This document shows positions 37,745 to 46,844 of a DNA stretch of 64,000 nucleotides, piece after piece. Under the pieces are notes generated by a model. The model worked only from the letters and a program-made list of their open reading frames with translations, was not told the DNA's origin and did not search any database. The DNA is from Polaromonas sp. (GTDB lineage Bacteria; Pseudomonadota; Gammaproteobacteria; Burkholderiales; Burkholderiaceae_C). Position numbers and translations under genes: made by a program. Location: positions 45,826 through 109,825 of the forward strand of contig NZ_JACDDD010000001.1 in the NCBI RefSeq assembly GCF_013817205.1, given 5' to 3'. The number at the start of each line of letters is the position of its first letter. Position 1 is the first letter of the stretch.

Positions 37745-38299
37745 TTATTGCAGTGCGATCTCTACCCGGCGTGCTTCGGCGTCGCTGCCCGTTCCTGCGG
37801 TCCGAGCCGGCTTGTCAAGATGGATCTGGCTGTCGGGCACACCTGAGGCGATCAAGGCGTCACGCACCGCCAGCGCCCGCTGCCTGGCCAGTTCGGCATT
37901 GCGCGCGGCGTTGCCCTTGTCATCGTGAAAGCCTGAGATCAGCACCTTTTTGCCGCCGCGTGCGCCCCTGACCACATCGACCAGGGCTTCGGCAGCGCCG
38001 GCCGCGAGTTCGGCGTCACCGGAAGCAAAATAGAACCTGACCACGCCGTATTCAGCCGTGATGCTGGCGGCGTCGGACACCGCCTGGGCCGCCATGGCTG
38101 CAGAAGCCGGCGCGGCGGCAGGCGCGGCAAGTACGGGTGCAGGCACAACTGCAGCTGCGGGCGCAGGTGGCAGGTCCACTTGTTCGGCCGACACGCGGCC
38201 GATGGCAAGACCCAGCACGAGGGCCAGTACCAGCACGATGAGGCCAAGCACCAGGCCCAGCAGCCAGCCCTGCTGCTCATCGTCCGATTGTGAAACCAT
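37745..38299 (-). CDS. OmpA-family protein with N-terminal membrane anchor
   Basis: A 184-aa inner-membrane-anchored protein. One helix (about 12-34, LVLGLIVLVLALVLGLAIG) is followed by a Pro/Ala linker and an OmpA-like peptidoglycan-binding domain (about 75-184: VRFYFASGDAELAAGA, VLISGFHDDKGNAARNAELARQRALAVRDAL). ATG at 38299 gives a normal cytoplasmic start (MVSQSDDEQQ); longer starts overlap the divergent ChaC gene. It probably links the inner membrane to the cell wall. Confidence 0.85.
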   Translation of the reverse strand: MVSQSDDEQQGWLLGLVLGLIVLVLALVLGLAIGRVSAEQVDLPPAPAAAVVPAPVLAAPAAAPASAAMAAQAVSDAASITAEYGVVRFYFASGDAELAAGAAEALVDVVRGARGGKKVLISGFHDDKGNAARNAELARQRALAVRDALIASGVPDSQIHLDKPARTAGTGSDAEARRVEIALQ

Positions 38300-38385
38300 G
38301 CAAAAAAAATCTCCGCGACGTAGGGGTTGGGGGGCGCCGCGCACACCCGCATGCGCAAACAGCAGCGGCATTGTAAAGTGTGCGT

Positions 38386-39015
38386 GTGAACACTCACCTG
38401 CCAAATGGTCTGCAAGCCCTTCGCGATCCTGCCCCCATGTTGGAGCGTTTTCTGCACCATTGGGGCGGCCGCGACGACCTCTGGATTTTTGGCTACGCCT
38501 CGTTGATCTGGCGGCCCGATTTCGAGTTTGCCGAGCACAGACGCGCCAAAGTGCATGGCTGGCACCGGGCGCTCAAAATGTGGAGCCGCATCAACCGCGG
38601 CACGCCCGAATGCCCGGGTCTGGTGTTCGCACTCCTCTCGGGCGGCAGTTGCCACGGCGTGGTCTACCGCGTGCAGCGCCACGAGGTCCCCGAAGTGGTG
38701 GCCCGGCTTTGGCTGCGCGAGATGGTGACCGGCGTGTACGACCCGCGCCTCTTGCGCTGCACGACCGACAAGGGGCCTGTCCAGGCGCTGGCTTTCACCC
38801 TGTCGCGCCGCAGCCCGAATTTCACCGGCGAACTCAGCGAAGCACGCTACCGTGAAATCTTTTCTGCCGCCTGCGGGCGTTATGGCAGCACCCATGACTA
38901 CGCCCGGCAGACACTGGAAAGCCTGCGCCATCACGGAATTTCCGACGACGCCCTGGCCCGCCTGCTGAACCTGACCGCGCTTCCCGCTTCGCAGCCTCGA
39001 GAAACAGGGCTATAA
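38386..39015 (+). CDS. ChaC-like gamma-glutamylcyclotransferase
   Basis: A 209-aa protein of the ChaC family, which degrades glutathione to 5-oxoproline and Cys-Gly. The substrate loop WIFGYASLIWRP is characteristic, with the conserved ARLWLREM (catalytic Glu-type) region and TLSRRSPNFTGELSEARY. GTG at 38386 is used; another GTG lies six bases upstream. The extra N-terminal segment before MLERFLHHW is about 18 residues. Confidence 0.88.
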   Translation: MNTHLPNGLQALRDPAPMLERFLHHWGGRDDLWIFGYASLIWRPDFEFAEHRRAKVHGWHRALKMWSRINRGTPECPGLVFALLSGGSCHGVVYRVQRHEVPEVVARLWLREMVTGVYDPRLLRCTTDKGPVQALAFTLSRRSPNFTGELSEARYREIFSAACGRYGSTHDYARQTLESLRHHGISDDALARLLNLTALPASQPRETGL

Positions 39016-39053
39016 AGGGCTTTTTCACCCATTTTTAACCAGGAAAAATCACC

Positions 39054-39575
39054 ATGGCCTCAAAACTGCTTTTGCTTTTGATTACCGCCACTGCAGTGCT
39101 GGCCGCCTGCGCCAGCCCGTCCGGCGACCCGCGCGCTACCGCCCAGCTGCAGCCCACCACCGGAAACACCACCAGCGGCACGGTCAGCTTTGTCCAGAGG
39201 GGCAGCAAGGTGCATGTCAGCGGCGAGGTGCGCGACCTCAAGCCCAACGCGGAGCACGGCTTTCATGTGCATGAAAAGGGCGACTGTTCCAGCGGCGACG
39301 GCATGAGCACCGGCGGCCACTTCAATCCGACAGGCGCGCCGCATGGTAGCCACGCCATGGGCATGCACCACACCGGCGACCTGCCCAGCCTGAAGGCCGA
39401 TGCCGGCGGTGTGGCACGCTTCAGCTTCGAGTCGTCCACCATCGCCGTCGGCAGCGGCATCACCGACATCGTTGGCAAGGGCCTGATCGTGCATCGCGAC
39501 CCCGACGACTACAAAACCCAGCCCACCGGCAACGCCGGGCCGCGGCTGGCCTGCGCGGTCATTTCAAGAAGCTGA
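39054..39575 (+). CDS. sodC: Cu/Zn superoxide dismutase, lipoprotein
   Basis: A 173-aa periplasmic Cu/Zn superoxide dismutase. The N-terminus is a lipoprotein signal with lipobox LAAC (C19). Copper and zinc ligands are visible: H71, H73, H89, H148, with further His/Asp residues (H97-H106, D109) in the zinc loop, and the disulfide pair C78/C167. Extra His and Met around 97-106 (HGSHAMGMHH) resemble the metal-handling N-terminal or loop extensions of some SodC proteins. Single gene after a 38-bp gap. Confidence 0.95.
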   Translation: MASKLLLLLITATAVLAACASPSGDPRATAQLQPTTGNTTSGTVSFVQRGSKVHVSGEVRDLKPNAEHGFHVHEKGDCSSGDGMSTGGHFNPTGAPHGSHAMGMHHTGDLPSLKADAGGVARFSFESSTIAVGSGITDIVGKGLIVHRDPDDYKTQPTGNAGPRLACAVISRS

Positions 39576-39580
39576 GCCGG

Positions 39581-40183
39581 CTAACGCGCAGCGAGCAGCG
39601 CTTCGGCGCGCGCCAGGTCTTCAACGGTATCGATGTCGGTCACGCTGCCGATATCGTCGACTTCCACAAGCGCTACTGAATTGATAGCTTGGCAGGCACG
39701 CACGACGGGGGCTGCACCCTGATTTCCTTTCAAATCCAGCAAGGCGTCGCGGCACGCCGCCGAAAACCCGACCGGGTGGCCGCGCTCGCCCTGGTACACC
39801 GGGACCGCCACCGGATGCTGTTGCAGCGCCGCAGCCACGGCGCGCAAGGTGTCACCGCGAACCAGCGGCAGGTCGGCCGGCAGGATCAGCCAGCCTGCCG
39901 CAGCTGGCGTGGCCCGGATGCCGGCGGCAATCGAGTCACCCATGCCTGGCCGCGAGGGGTCGGCTCGCACCAGGTGATGCGGCAGGCCACTGGCCTGCAC
40001 CGCCGCCAACACATGATCCAGGACGGTTTGGCCGGCCAGCAGCGCTGCGAGTTTGTGGGTCTCCCCCCCGGAGGCGGCAAACCGCTCACCCCGGCCGGCG
40101 CCCAGCACGATGACGACGGGCAATAAACCCGTGGAGGGTGGGGAAGGTGAGAACGGGGACATGGGTAATTGTGCTTCCATCAC
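39581..40183 (-). CDS. MobA-like nucleotidyltransferase
   Basis: A 200-aa NTP-transferase of the MobA/MocA kind. The nucleotide loop is [13 protein letters not shown], followed by [24 protein letters not shown] and the metal-binding [10 protein letters not shown]. Such enzymes attach CMP or GMP to molybdopterin; no other molybdenum cofactor genes are near. The start could be the ATG at 40183, 40180 or 40162. A family S repeat lies inside the gene (39672-39735). Confidence 0.85.
   Translation of the reverse strand: MMEAQLPMSPFSPSPPSTGLLPVVIVLGAGRGERFAASGGETHKLAALLAGQTVLDHVLAAVQASGLPHHLVRADPSRPGMGDSIAAGIRATPAAAGWLILPADLPLVRGDTLRAVAAALQQHPVAVPVYQGERGHPVGFSAACRDALLDLKGNQGAAPVVRACQAINSVALVEVDDIGSVTDIDTVEDLARAEALLAAR
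39672..39735 (+). repeat. Family S short repeat, antisense inside the MobA-like gene
   Basis: GCTACTGAATTGATAGCTTG ... GGGGGCTGCACC on the + strand. It encodes residues about 150-170 of the MobA-like protein (region [20 protein letters not shown]). Confidence 0.6.
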
Positions 40184-40195
40184 TATACTTTCAGC

Positions 40196-40846
40196 ATGTC
40201 AGAACCCACCGCCGCCATCGCCGACCTGCGCAAAAGTTATGAGCGCGCCGAACTCAATGAAGAAGCCTCGCAGGCCGACCCCCTGCAGCAGTTCGATCAG
40301 TGGCTGAAGGAAGCCATCGCGGCCAAGGTGCCCGAGGCGAATGCCATGACCCTGGCCACCGTGGCCGCCGATGGCCGGCCTTCCACGCGCATCGTGCTGG
40401 TCAAGGGCTACGACGCGCGCGGCATCGTCTGGTACACCAACTACGACAGCCGCAAGGGCCGCGAACTGACTGGCAATTCTTTTGCCGCCCTGCAGTTTCA
40501 CTGGGTCGAGCTTGAACGTGTGGTGCGTATCGAAGGCGTGGTCGAGAAGGTCTCTGCCGAAGAAAGCGATGCCTACTTCCACAGCCGCCCGCTGGACTCG
40601 CGCATAGGCGCCTGGGCCAGCCCGCAAAGCGAAGTGATCTCTGGCCGCAGCGTGCTGGTGGCCAACGCCGCCAAATACGGCGCGAAGTTTTTGCTGCAGC
40701 CGCCACGCCCGCCGCACTGGGGCGGCTACCGGCTCAAGCCGGACAACTGGCAGTTCTGGCAGGGACGCAGAAGCCGTCTGCATGACCGCTTGCGCTACAC
40801 GCTGCAGGACGGCGGCGGCTGGCTGCGCGAGCGGCTCGCGCCTTAA
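40196..40846 (+). CDS. pdxH: Pyridoxamine 5'-phosphate oxidase
   Basis: A 216-aa FMN-dependent oxidase forming pyridoxal 5'-phosphate from PNP or PMP. Visible landmarks are [20 protein letters not shown], the FMN-binding [27 protein letters not shown], and the C-terminal [23 protein letters not shown], the PROSITE-type signature. ATG at 40196 gives the standard N-terminus. Its TAA interlocks with the TAA of convergent folK (40843-40846). Confidence 0.96.
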   Translation: MSEPTAAIADLRKSYERAELNEEASQADPLQQFDQWLKEAIAAKVPEANAMTLATVAADGRPSTRIVLVKGYDARGIVWYTNYDSRKGRELTGNSFAALQFHWVELERVVRIEGVVEKVSAEESDAYFHSRPLDSRIGAWASPQSEVISGRSVLVANAAKYGAKFLLQPPRPPHWGGYRLKPDNWQFWQGRRSRLHDRLRYTLQDGGGWLRERLAP

Positions 40847-41364
40847 ACCCCTGTTTGCAGGCGCTGGATCGCCTGATCGGCGACGACTGCCAGTTGCGCA
40901 GCGCTGGCCAGTTCCGGCGCAATCTCCGCCAGCGGCACCAGCACAAAAGCGCGCTGCGCCATGCGCGGATGCGGCACGCTCAACCGCGGTGAATTGATAT
41001 GGGCATCGCCATACAACAAGATATCCAGATCCAGGGTGCGCGGCGCATCGGGGGAGGAACGCTCTCGGCCGGCTGCCCGCTCCAGCGCCTGCAATTGGTC
41101 AAGCAAATCGAGCGCCGGCAGGCGCGTGTCCAGTGCCACCACGGCATTGATGTAGTCCGGTCCATCGGCCCTCCCGGCGGAATCACGGGCTATCGGCGCG
41201 GAGCGGTACAGGCTGGAGCGACGCGCCACGCGACTCAAGGGCAGCCGGTCCAGTGCGTCCATCGCCTGCCGCACGGTGGCTTGCGCATCACCGAGGTTGG
41301 CGCCCAGCGCCACATAAGCAGTGACCAGCGGGGCAGGCTCGTTCGCCGATGAACCAGCCGACAT
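40843..41364 (-). CDS. folK: HPPK, 6-hydroxymethyl-7,8-dihydropterin pyrophosphokinase
   Basis: A 173-aa folate-synthesis kinase transferring pyrophosphate from ATP to 6-hydroxymethyl-dihydropterin. It has the N-terminal [11 protein letters not shown], the SSLYRSAPI loop and the signature [12 protein letters not shown] with the two catalytic aspartates. ATG at 41364 starts [10 protein letters not shown]; it lies 7 bp after the pcnB stop. The order pcnB-folK is standard in Burkholderiales. Confidence 0.95.
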   Translation of the reverse strand: MSAGSSANEPAPLVTAYVALGANLGDAQATVRQAMDALDRLPLSRVARRSSLYRSAPIARDSAGRADGPDYINAVVALDTRLPALDLLDQLQALERAAGRERSSPDAPRTLDLDILLYGDAHINSPRLSVPHPRMAQRAFVLVPLAEIAPELASAAQLAVVADQAIQRLQTGV

Positions 41365-41371
41365 GAAAACC

Positions 41372-42970
41372 TCAGTGTCCTGCGGTGTCGGACGGGGGGC
41401 TGGCAGACGGCGCGCCGCCGTCGCGGTTGGCCGGCTTGCGGCGGCGTCTGCGTTTTTTGGCGGGCACCGCTTCGCCGGACTCGCCAAACTCGGGAAACGG
41501 CGCCGCAGGCTGGCTGCCGTCCGCGCCACGTCGCGCTTCGGGCTCCACGCGTTTGACGCGGGTCCGCGGCACCTGCGGTTTCTGCGATTGCGCCACGCGG
41601 GCCTGCTCGATCATCTCGTGGCGCTCGTCATCGTAGGCGGTGCTGAATTTTTCCCACCACTCGGCCAGCTCCATCTCGATCTCGCCGGTCTGTGCGCGCA
41701 GGCGCAAAAAGTCGAAACCGGCGCGGAAACGCGGCTGGTCCAGCAGGGAATAAGGTGAGCTGCCGGTGCGCTTTTCAAAACGCGGCTGCATGGTCCAGAT
41801 CTCGCGCATGTCGGTGCCCAGCTTGCCGCGGCCCGACACATCGCCAATCTTGGCGTTGAAAGCGTCGTCGATGGCATCCTGCAGAGCGGGCATGGTGTGC
41901 TCGCCGCGCTTGAGGCGCTGCTCCCAGCCCTGGCGCACATCGGCCCAGAGCACGCAGGACAGCAAAAAGCTGGGCGCCACCGGTTTGCCTTCACCGACGC
42001 GGCGATCGGTGTCCATCAGCGCGAGCTGCAAAAACGGCTCTTCGGCGGTGTCCACCACCACATCAAGCAGCGGGTAGATGCCGGTGTTCAGGCCGAGGAA
42101 CTTAAGCTGCGCAATGCTGGCCAGCGAGTGGCCGGTCTGCAGCAGCTTGAGCATTTCGTCGAACAGGCGCGACTGCGGCACATCGGCCAGCAGGCCTTTC
42201 ATGGACTTCAGCGGCGCGGCCGTCTTGTCCTCGAACTTGAAGCCCAGCGCGCTGAGCTTGGCCGAAAAACGCACGGCACGGATGATGCGCACCGGGTCTT
42301 CGCGGTAACGCGTGGCCGGGTCGCCGATCATGCGGATGATTTTTTTCTTCGCGTCGCGGATGCCGTTGTGATAGTCGACCACGATCTGCGTCTGCGGGTC
42401 GTAGTACATCGCGTTGATGGTGAAGTCGCGCCGCGCGGCGTCTTCCTCCATCGGGCCCCAGACGTTGTCACGCAGCACCCGGCCGGAGGCATCGACCGCG
42501 TGTTTCATGCCGGCGAGTTCGCTCTTGCTTGTGCGTTCGTTGCCGCCGACCTGCTCGGCCAGGCTGCTGTCCAGATGCGCGCGGAAGGTGGAGACCTCGA
42601 TGACTTCGTGCTCGCGGCCGCGGCCATAGATCACATGCACGATGCGGAAACGCCGGCCGATGATGAAGGCGCGGCGAAACAGCGATTTGACCTGTTCGGG
42701 CGTGGCATCGGTGGCCACATCGAAGTCTTTCGGACGCAGGCCGACCAGCAAGTCACGCACCGCGCCGCCGACGATGTAGGCTTCGTAACCGGCCTGCTGC
42801 AGCGTGCGCACCACGTCCATGGCGCGGTCATCGACCAGCTTGGGATCAATCGCATGGTCCTGGGGGCCGACTTCGCGGCGTTCGCCGAAAACTGATTTTT
42901 TGCTGCGGACGGCGCCGGCGGCGGGGCTGCTTGTCTTGCCGAACAGCTTGTCGATAAATTTTTTGATCAT
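41372..42970 (-). CDS. pcnB: Poly(A) polymerase I
   Basis: A 532-aa nucleotidyltransferase adding poly(A) tails that target RNA for decay. The class II NTase signature GGAVRD is at 68-73 with the metal-binding D82-x-D84 (KDFDVATD), then RRDFTINAMYYDP and the RNA-binding RDPVRIIRAVRFSAKL region. The C-terminus is Arg/Lys/Pro-rich (KKRRRRRKPANRDG), as in PcnB rather than CCA-adding enzymes. ATG at 42970 (MIKKFIDKLFG) is preferred to the upstream ATG at 43024. Confidence 0.94.
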   Translation of the reverse strand: MIKKFIDKLFGKTSSPAAGAVRSKKSVFGERREVGPQDHAIDPKLVDDRAMDVVRTLQQAGYEAYIVGGAVRDLLVGLRPKDFDVATDATPEQVKSLFRRAFIIGRRFRIVHVIYGRGREHEVIEVSTFRAHLDSSLAEQVGGNERTSKSELAGMKHAVDASGRVLRDNVWGPMEEDAARRDFTINAMYYDPQTQIVVDYHNGIRDAKKKIIRMIGDPATRYREDPVRIIRAVRFSAKLSALGFKFEDKTAAPLKSMKGLLADVPQSRLFDEMLKLLQTGHSLASIAQLKFLGLNTGIYPLLDVVVDTAEEPFLQLALMDTDRRVGEGKPVAPSFLLSCVLWADVRQGWEQRLKRGEHTMPALQDAIDDAFNAKIGDVSGRGKLGTDMREIWTMQPRFEKRTGSSPYSLLDQPRFRAGFDFLRLRAQTGEIEMELAEWWEKFSTAYDDERHEMIEQARVAQSQKPQVPRTRVKRVEPEARRGADGSQPAAPFPEFGESGEAVPAKKRRRRRKPANRDGGAPSASPPSDTAGH

Positions 42971-43027
42971 TGAATCACGAGATTTTGCCGGAAGGGCCGT
43001 GCTGGCTGGGCCAGGGGGCGTCACCGG

Positions 43028-43723
43028 TCATTGGAACAGCTCAAGTATGCGCCATCCGCGTGCCACGGCGATGGCGCGCAGACGCTCGTCCGGGTTAGTC
43101 GCCACGGGGTGGGTGACTTTTTCCAGCAGGGCCAGATCGTTGAGGGAATCGGAATAAAAGGTGGTGTCCACCGCGTCCCAGTCCCAGCCGCGCCCGGTCA
43201 GCCACTGCTGCACCCGGGCCACCTTGCCCTCGCGAAAGGACGGCGTACCCCGAATCGCGCCGGTCAGTTGGCCGGCCGCGTCGCGTTCAAGCTCCACAGC
43301 GATCAGCTCAGTCACCCCAAAAGCCGCCGCAATCGGTCGTGTCACGAATTCGTTGGTGGCGGTCACGATCAGCACATGATCGCCGGCCTGCTGGTGCTGA
43401 CGGACCAGCGCCAAGGCCTGTTCTTTAATGCCTTTTTGCACGATTTCCCGCATGAAACGGGCGTGAGCAGCTATCGAATTAGTAGCGCCCTGCTCGCGGA
43501 TTGCCTGGGTGGCAAAAGACACATAGTCATGGATATCGAGGGTGCCGGCCTGGTACTGGGCGAAAAATTCGGCGTTGCGGCGCTTGAATTCCTGGTCATC
43601 GCACCAGCCCAGCGCGATCGTGAACTCGCCCCATTCGTAGTCCGAATCGAAGGGGATCAGGGTGTGGTCGAGATCAAAAAATGCAATGCGGGGCTTGGCG
43701 GTGGCATCCGGGGAAAGGCTCAC
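43028..43723 (-). CDS. HAD-superfamily hydrolase, SerB-like (IB)
   Basis: A 231-aa HAD hydrolase of subfamily IB. Motif I is FFDLDHTLIPFDSD with nucleophile D17 and acid D19, motif II ILIVTATNEF, and motif III/IV TTFYSDSLNDLALL. It resembles phosphoserine phosphatase-like proteins found between hda and pcnB in this order of bacteria; the phosphoester substrate is unconfirmed. It starts 4 bp inside the hda end. Confidence 0.92.
   Translation of the reverse strand: MSLSPDATAKPRIAFFDLDHTLIPFDSDYEWGEFTIALGWCDDQEFKRRNAEFFAQYQAGTLDIHDYVSFATQAIREQGATNSIAAHARFMREIVQKGIKEQALALVRQHQQAGDHVLIVTATNEFVTRPIAAAFGVTELIAVELERDAAGQLTGAIRGTPSFREGKVARVQQWLTGRGWDWDAVDTTFYSDSLNDLALLEKVTHPVATNPDERLRAIAVARGWRILELFQ
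43459..43486 (-). repeat. Family S short repeat (partial), inside the HAD gene
   Basis: On the gene strand GCTACTAATTCGATAGCTGC then TCACGC. It encodes ATNSIAAHARF; only the first half of the repeat is present. Confidence 0.55.
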
Positions 43724-44406
43724 GAGTTCTCCAGCATGGACTTGATCAAGGGGATGGTGATGGCGCGCTGGGTCTGCAGCGCATAAGCGTCAAGCTGGTC
43801 CAGCAGCTGCATCAGGTTGCCGAGGTCGCGCGAAAAGCGGCTCAGGATGAAATCCATGGCCTCGTCACTGAGGAACACACCCCGCGCGTCGGCCTCCTGG
43901 CGCAGCACCGAGCGGCGGTCGGTATCGGTCAGGGCCTGCAGGGCGAACACATGGCCCCAGCCTAGGCGGGAGCGCAAGTCCTCGCGCAAGGCCAGGTCGG
44001 CCGGCGGCGCGGCCCCGGCCGCCAGCACCCAGCGCGGATGGCCGTCGGAGGCATTGAGCGCGTTGACGAACCAATTGAAGGCGGCCTGCTGCTGCACGGC
44101 GGTATAGAGATGGCAGTCATCGAGGATGACGGCGGCCCAGTTTTCATTGAACTCAGTCGGCTCCAGCACCGCCGCATCCATCCAGCCGACGGCCGCACCC
44201 TGTTCGCGCAGTGCTTCACTGACCGCCTTGAGCAGATGGGTCTTGCCGCAGCCAGGCTCGCCCCAAAGATAAGTCGGCACCGGCGAGCGCAGGCTGTTGC
44301 TGGTCCAGAGCTCCAGATGTTTGAGCGCCGCTTCGTTGGGCCCTGCAAAAAAATTGGCCAGCGAGGGCGGCGAGGCCAGCCCGATGTCGAGCGCGATCTG
44401 CTTCAT
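43720..44406 (-). CDS. hda: DnaA regulatory inactivator Hda
   Basis: A 228-aa AAA+ protein that promotes hydrolysis of DnaA-ATP after initiation. The N-terminus MKQIALDIGL carries the QxxLxI-type sliding-clamp-binding motif, followed by Walker A GEPGCGKT (49-56) and Walker B region AVILDDCHLY, and the sensor segment RFSRDLGNLMQLLDQLD. ATG at 44406 places the clamp motif at the terminus. It is divergent from purM, as in related genomes. Confidence 0.93.
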   Translation of the reverse strand: MKQIALDIGLASPPSLANFFAGPNEAALKHLELWTSNSLRSPVPTYLWGEPGCGKTHLLKAVSEALREQGAAVGWMDAAVLEPTEFNENWAAVILDDCHLYTAVQQQAAFNWFVNALNASDGHPRWVLAAGAAPPADLALREDLRSRLGWGHVFALQALTDTDRRSVLRQEADARGVFLSDEAMDFILSRFSRDLGNLMQLLDQLDAYALQTQRAITIPLIKSMLENS

Positions 44407-44572
44407 GGCCGCCGCCGCCCGACTGCCTGGGCCGCAAGCCGGCAGCGGGCAGACCTGCATGAAGAGGGGGGAGTAAATTGCATACAGCCGGTCTGGGGTG
44501 AACCCTTAGAATCTTGGCTTTGATTCTATCGGGCTTGGTGCCCGTCCGAAGCCGTCTACCCACCAAGCCGCA

Positions 44573-45613
44573 ATGACCACCTCCTCTTCCTCCCCCCTCA
44601 GCTACAAAGACGCCGGCGTTGACATTGACGCTGGTGACGCCCTGGTCGAACGTATCAAGCCGCTGGCCAAAAAAACCATGCGCGAAGGGGTACTGGCAGG
44701 TATTGGCGGTTTCGGGGCCCTGTTCGAGGTGCCCAAGCGTTACAAGGAGCCGGTGCTGGTCAGCGGCACCGATGGCGTGGGCACCAAGCTGCGCCTGGCC
44801 TTCGAGTGGAATATGCACGACACCGTCGGCATCGACCTGGTCGCCATGAGTGTCAACGACGTGCTGGTTCAGGGCGCCGAGCCGCTGTTTTTCCTCGATT
44901 ACTTTGCCTGCGGCAAGCTCGATGTGGACACCGCAGCGGCCGTGGTCGGCGGCATCGCCAAGGGTTGTGAGCTGAGCGGCTGCGCGCTGATCGGCGGCGA
45001 GACCGCCGAAATGCCCGGCATGTACCCCGAGGGGGAATACGACCTGGCTGGCTTTGCTGTCGGTGCGGTGGAAAAGTCCAAAATCCTGACCGGCAAAGAC
45101 GTGAAACCCGGTGACGTGGTGCTTGGCCTGGCCAGCAGTGGTGTGCATTCCAACGGCTTCAGTCTGGTCCGCAAATGTATAGAGCGCGCCGGCAGCAGCC
45201 TGCCCGCCACGCTGGACGGCAAACCGTTCCGGGAAGCATTGATGGAGCCGACCCGGCTTTACGTCAAGAACGTGCTCGCCGCGCTAGCAGCGAACCCGAT
45301 CAAGGCACTGGCCCACATCACCGGCGGCGGCCTGCTGGAAAATATCCCGCGCGTGCTGCCCGAGGGCACGGCTGCCCACTTGAAAAAGGGCAGTTGGCCG
45401 CAGACCGAGCTGTTTGCCTGGCTGCAGAAAACCGCTGCCATCTCCGACTTCGAAATGAACCGCACCTTCAACAACGGCATTGGCATGGTGGTGGTGGTCG
45501 CTGCCGCCGACGCCCAGGCAACGGCTGCAACCCTGCGCGCAGCGGGTGAACAGGTTTATGAGATCGGCGTCATTGCCCCCCGGGGCGAAGGTGCGGCTGT
45601 CACCGTCGGCTGA
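44573..45613 (+). CDS. purM: Phosphoribosylformylglycinamidine cyclo-ligase
   Basis: A 346-aa AIR synthetase, fifth step of purine synthesis. It begins [21 protein letters not shown] and has [15 protein letters not shown], the [21 protein letters not shown] stretch, [11 protein letters not shown] and [15 protein letters not shown], all standard PurM features. The leader (44407-44572) between hda and purM contains no clear riboswitch. Confidence 0.97.
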   Translation: MTTSSSSPLSYKDAGVDIDAGDALVERIKPLAKKTMREGVLAGIGGFGALFEVPKRYKEPVLVSGTDGVGTKLRLAFEWNMHDTVGIDLVAMSVNDVLVQGAEPLFFLDYFACGKLDVDTAAAVVGGIAKGCELSGCALIGGETAEMPGMYPEGEYDLAGFAVGAVEKSKILTGKDVKPGDVVLGLASSGVHSNGFSLVRKCIERAGSSLPATLDGKPFREALMEPTRLYVKNVLAALAANPIKALAHITGGGLLENIPRVLPEGTAAHLKKGSWPQTELFAWLQKTAAISDFEMNRTFNNGIGMVVVVAAADAQATAATLRAAGEQVYEIGVIAPRGEGAAVTVG

Positions 45614-45738
45614 TCCCTCCCTCGCGCGGCCCGAATACCTGCCCGACAGGCGACCTGAGGCGCCGTTGCTACAAAAATCCTAGCGTCCTGACGATGTAGC
45701 CATTGGGCATACTGGACAATTGGATCCATTTGTATCAA

Positions 45739-45767
45739 ACTGTTCCATTCTTTCGCTGGGGAACAGT
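45739..45767 (+). promoter_or_regulatory. Inverted repeat covering the ParA ribosome-binding site
   Basis: ACTGTTCC (45739-45746) and GGAACAGT (45760-45767) are perfect complements with a 13-base loop ending one base before the ATG. The right arm contains the GGGGAA Shine-Dalgarno. It could be a protein operator or an RNA stem that masks the ribosome-binding site. Confidence 0.5.
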
Positions 45768-45768
45768 C

Positions 45769-46689
45769 ATGCCGGTTATCGCAGTCGTCAACCGCAAGGG
45801 AGGCAGTGGCAAAAGCACACTCGCCGCCCATATCGCGGCTTGGTGCGCGCGCAACGGCAGTTCCGTGATGCTCGGAGACGTGGACCGCCAGCAGTCGGCG
45901 CGCGGCTGGCTGAAACGCCGCGACAGCGCCCTGCCGGCCATCGCGCCCTGGGCGGTGGACCAAAAAAACATGCTGCGCGTGCCCACCGGCATCACCCATG
46001 TTGTGCTGGATACACCCGGCGGCATGCACGGTTTCGAGCTGGCGCGGGTCGTGATGTTCGCCGACGCCATTGTGATGCCGGTCTGCAATTCAATGTTTGA
46101 CCGCGAGTCGGCCGAGGCCTGCCATGCCGAGCTGATGACCATGCCGCGTGTGGCCAGCGGGCGCTGCCGGCTGGCGGTGGTCGGCATGCGCATCGACGCA
46201 CGCACCACTGCCGCGCAGACGCTGGACAAGTGGTCGGAGTCGCTGGGTGTGCCCTTCCTGGGGGCGCTGCGCGAAACCCAGCTGTACGTGCGCAGCCTGG
46301 AACGTGGATTGACGATTTTTGACCTGCAGCCGCATCAAGCGGCCGCCGACCTGGTGCAATGGGCGCCGATTTTGCAGTGGCTCAAGCCCCAGCTTTACCC
46401 GCCGCAAGCTGCCAATGACGGCAGCACGGTGTTGCGGTCGCCGGCACGCACGCTGACGCCGAGATCCGCCGTCCTGCCCAAAACGGCAGCCGAAGAGGTG
46501 GTGTCCCGGCAGCGCGGCGCCTTACCCAACAGCCTGATGCCGGCCCAGGAATCCATGGTCCAGGGCGGTCGCCTGTCCACGCTGAGCGCAGCCCGCACGG
46601 CAGTGGCGCCCGAAAAACCTGTCGCCAAACCGACCTTGGCGCGGCCCGGCGAGGGACCGGGAATTCCGCAGTTTCTGAAAAGAGGATAG
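45769..46689 (+). CDS. Orphan ParA-family ATPase
   Basis: A 306-aa MinD/ParA-type ATPase. The deviant Walker A with signature lysine is RKGGSGKST (K10 to T17), followed by GDVDRQQSARGWL and the switch region HVVLDTPGGMHG. A Pro/Ala/Ser-rich C-terminal tail (about 220-306) follows the ATPase domain. No parB or obvious cargo gene adjoins it, so it is not a standard chromosome-partition pair. It may position a membrane or nucleoid-associated cargo; that is inference. Confidence 0.85.
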   Translation: MPVIAVVNRKGGSGKSTLAAHIAAWCARNGSSVMLGDVDRQQSARGWLKRRDSALPAIAPWAVDQKNMLRVPTGITHVVLDTPGGMHGFELARVVMFADAIVMPVCNSMFDRESAEACHAELMTMPRVASGRCRLAVVGMRIDARTTAAQTLDKWSESLGVPFLGALRETQLYVRSLERGLTIFDLQPHQAAADLVQWAPILQWLKPQLYPPQAANDGSTVLRSPARTLTPRSAVLPKTAAEEVVSRQRGALPNSLMPAQESMVQGGRLSTLSAARTAVAPEKPVAKPTLARPGEGPGIPQFLKRG

Positions 46690-46690
46690 A

Positions 46691-46799
46691 GCCCCCACGT
46701 TCGCTCACTGCGAGCCTGCGGCAGCGCCCTGCCCTCTTGCACTGGAAAGAGGGACGCTGCGCCTGTGGACTGGCAAGCCAGATCCGCGGCCCCTGCTGC
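46691..46799 (+). repeat. Family P GC-rich repeat, intergenic
   Basis: GCCCCCACGTTCGCTCACTG ... CTGCGCCTGTGGACTGG ... CCGCGGCCCCTGCTG. It fills most of the gap between the ParA and SirB1 stop codons. The central GAGGGGG palindrome is replaced by CTCTTGCACTGGAAAGAG. Confidence 0.78.
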
Positions 46800-46844
46800 A
46801 ATGGGGCCGGGGATCGCCCCCCAACTTGCGCAGAAGAAGGCGAA

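Noticed and set aside
44407..44572. Purine riboswitch or attenuator before purM
   Set aside because: No purine-riboswitch core or terminator/antiterminator pair could be drawn; only an ordinary leader is visible.
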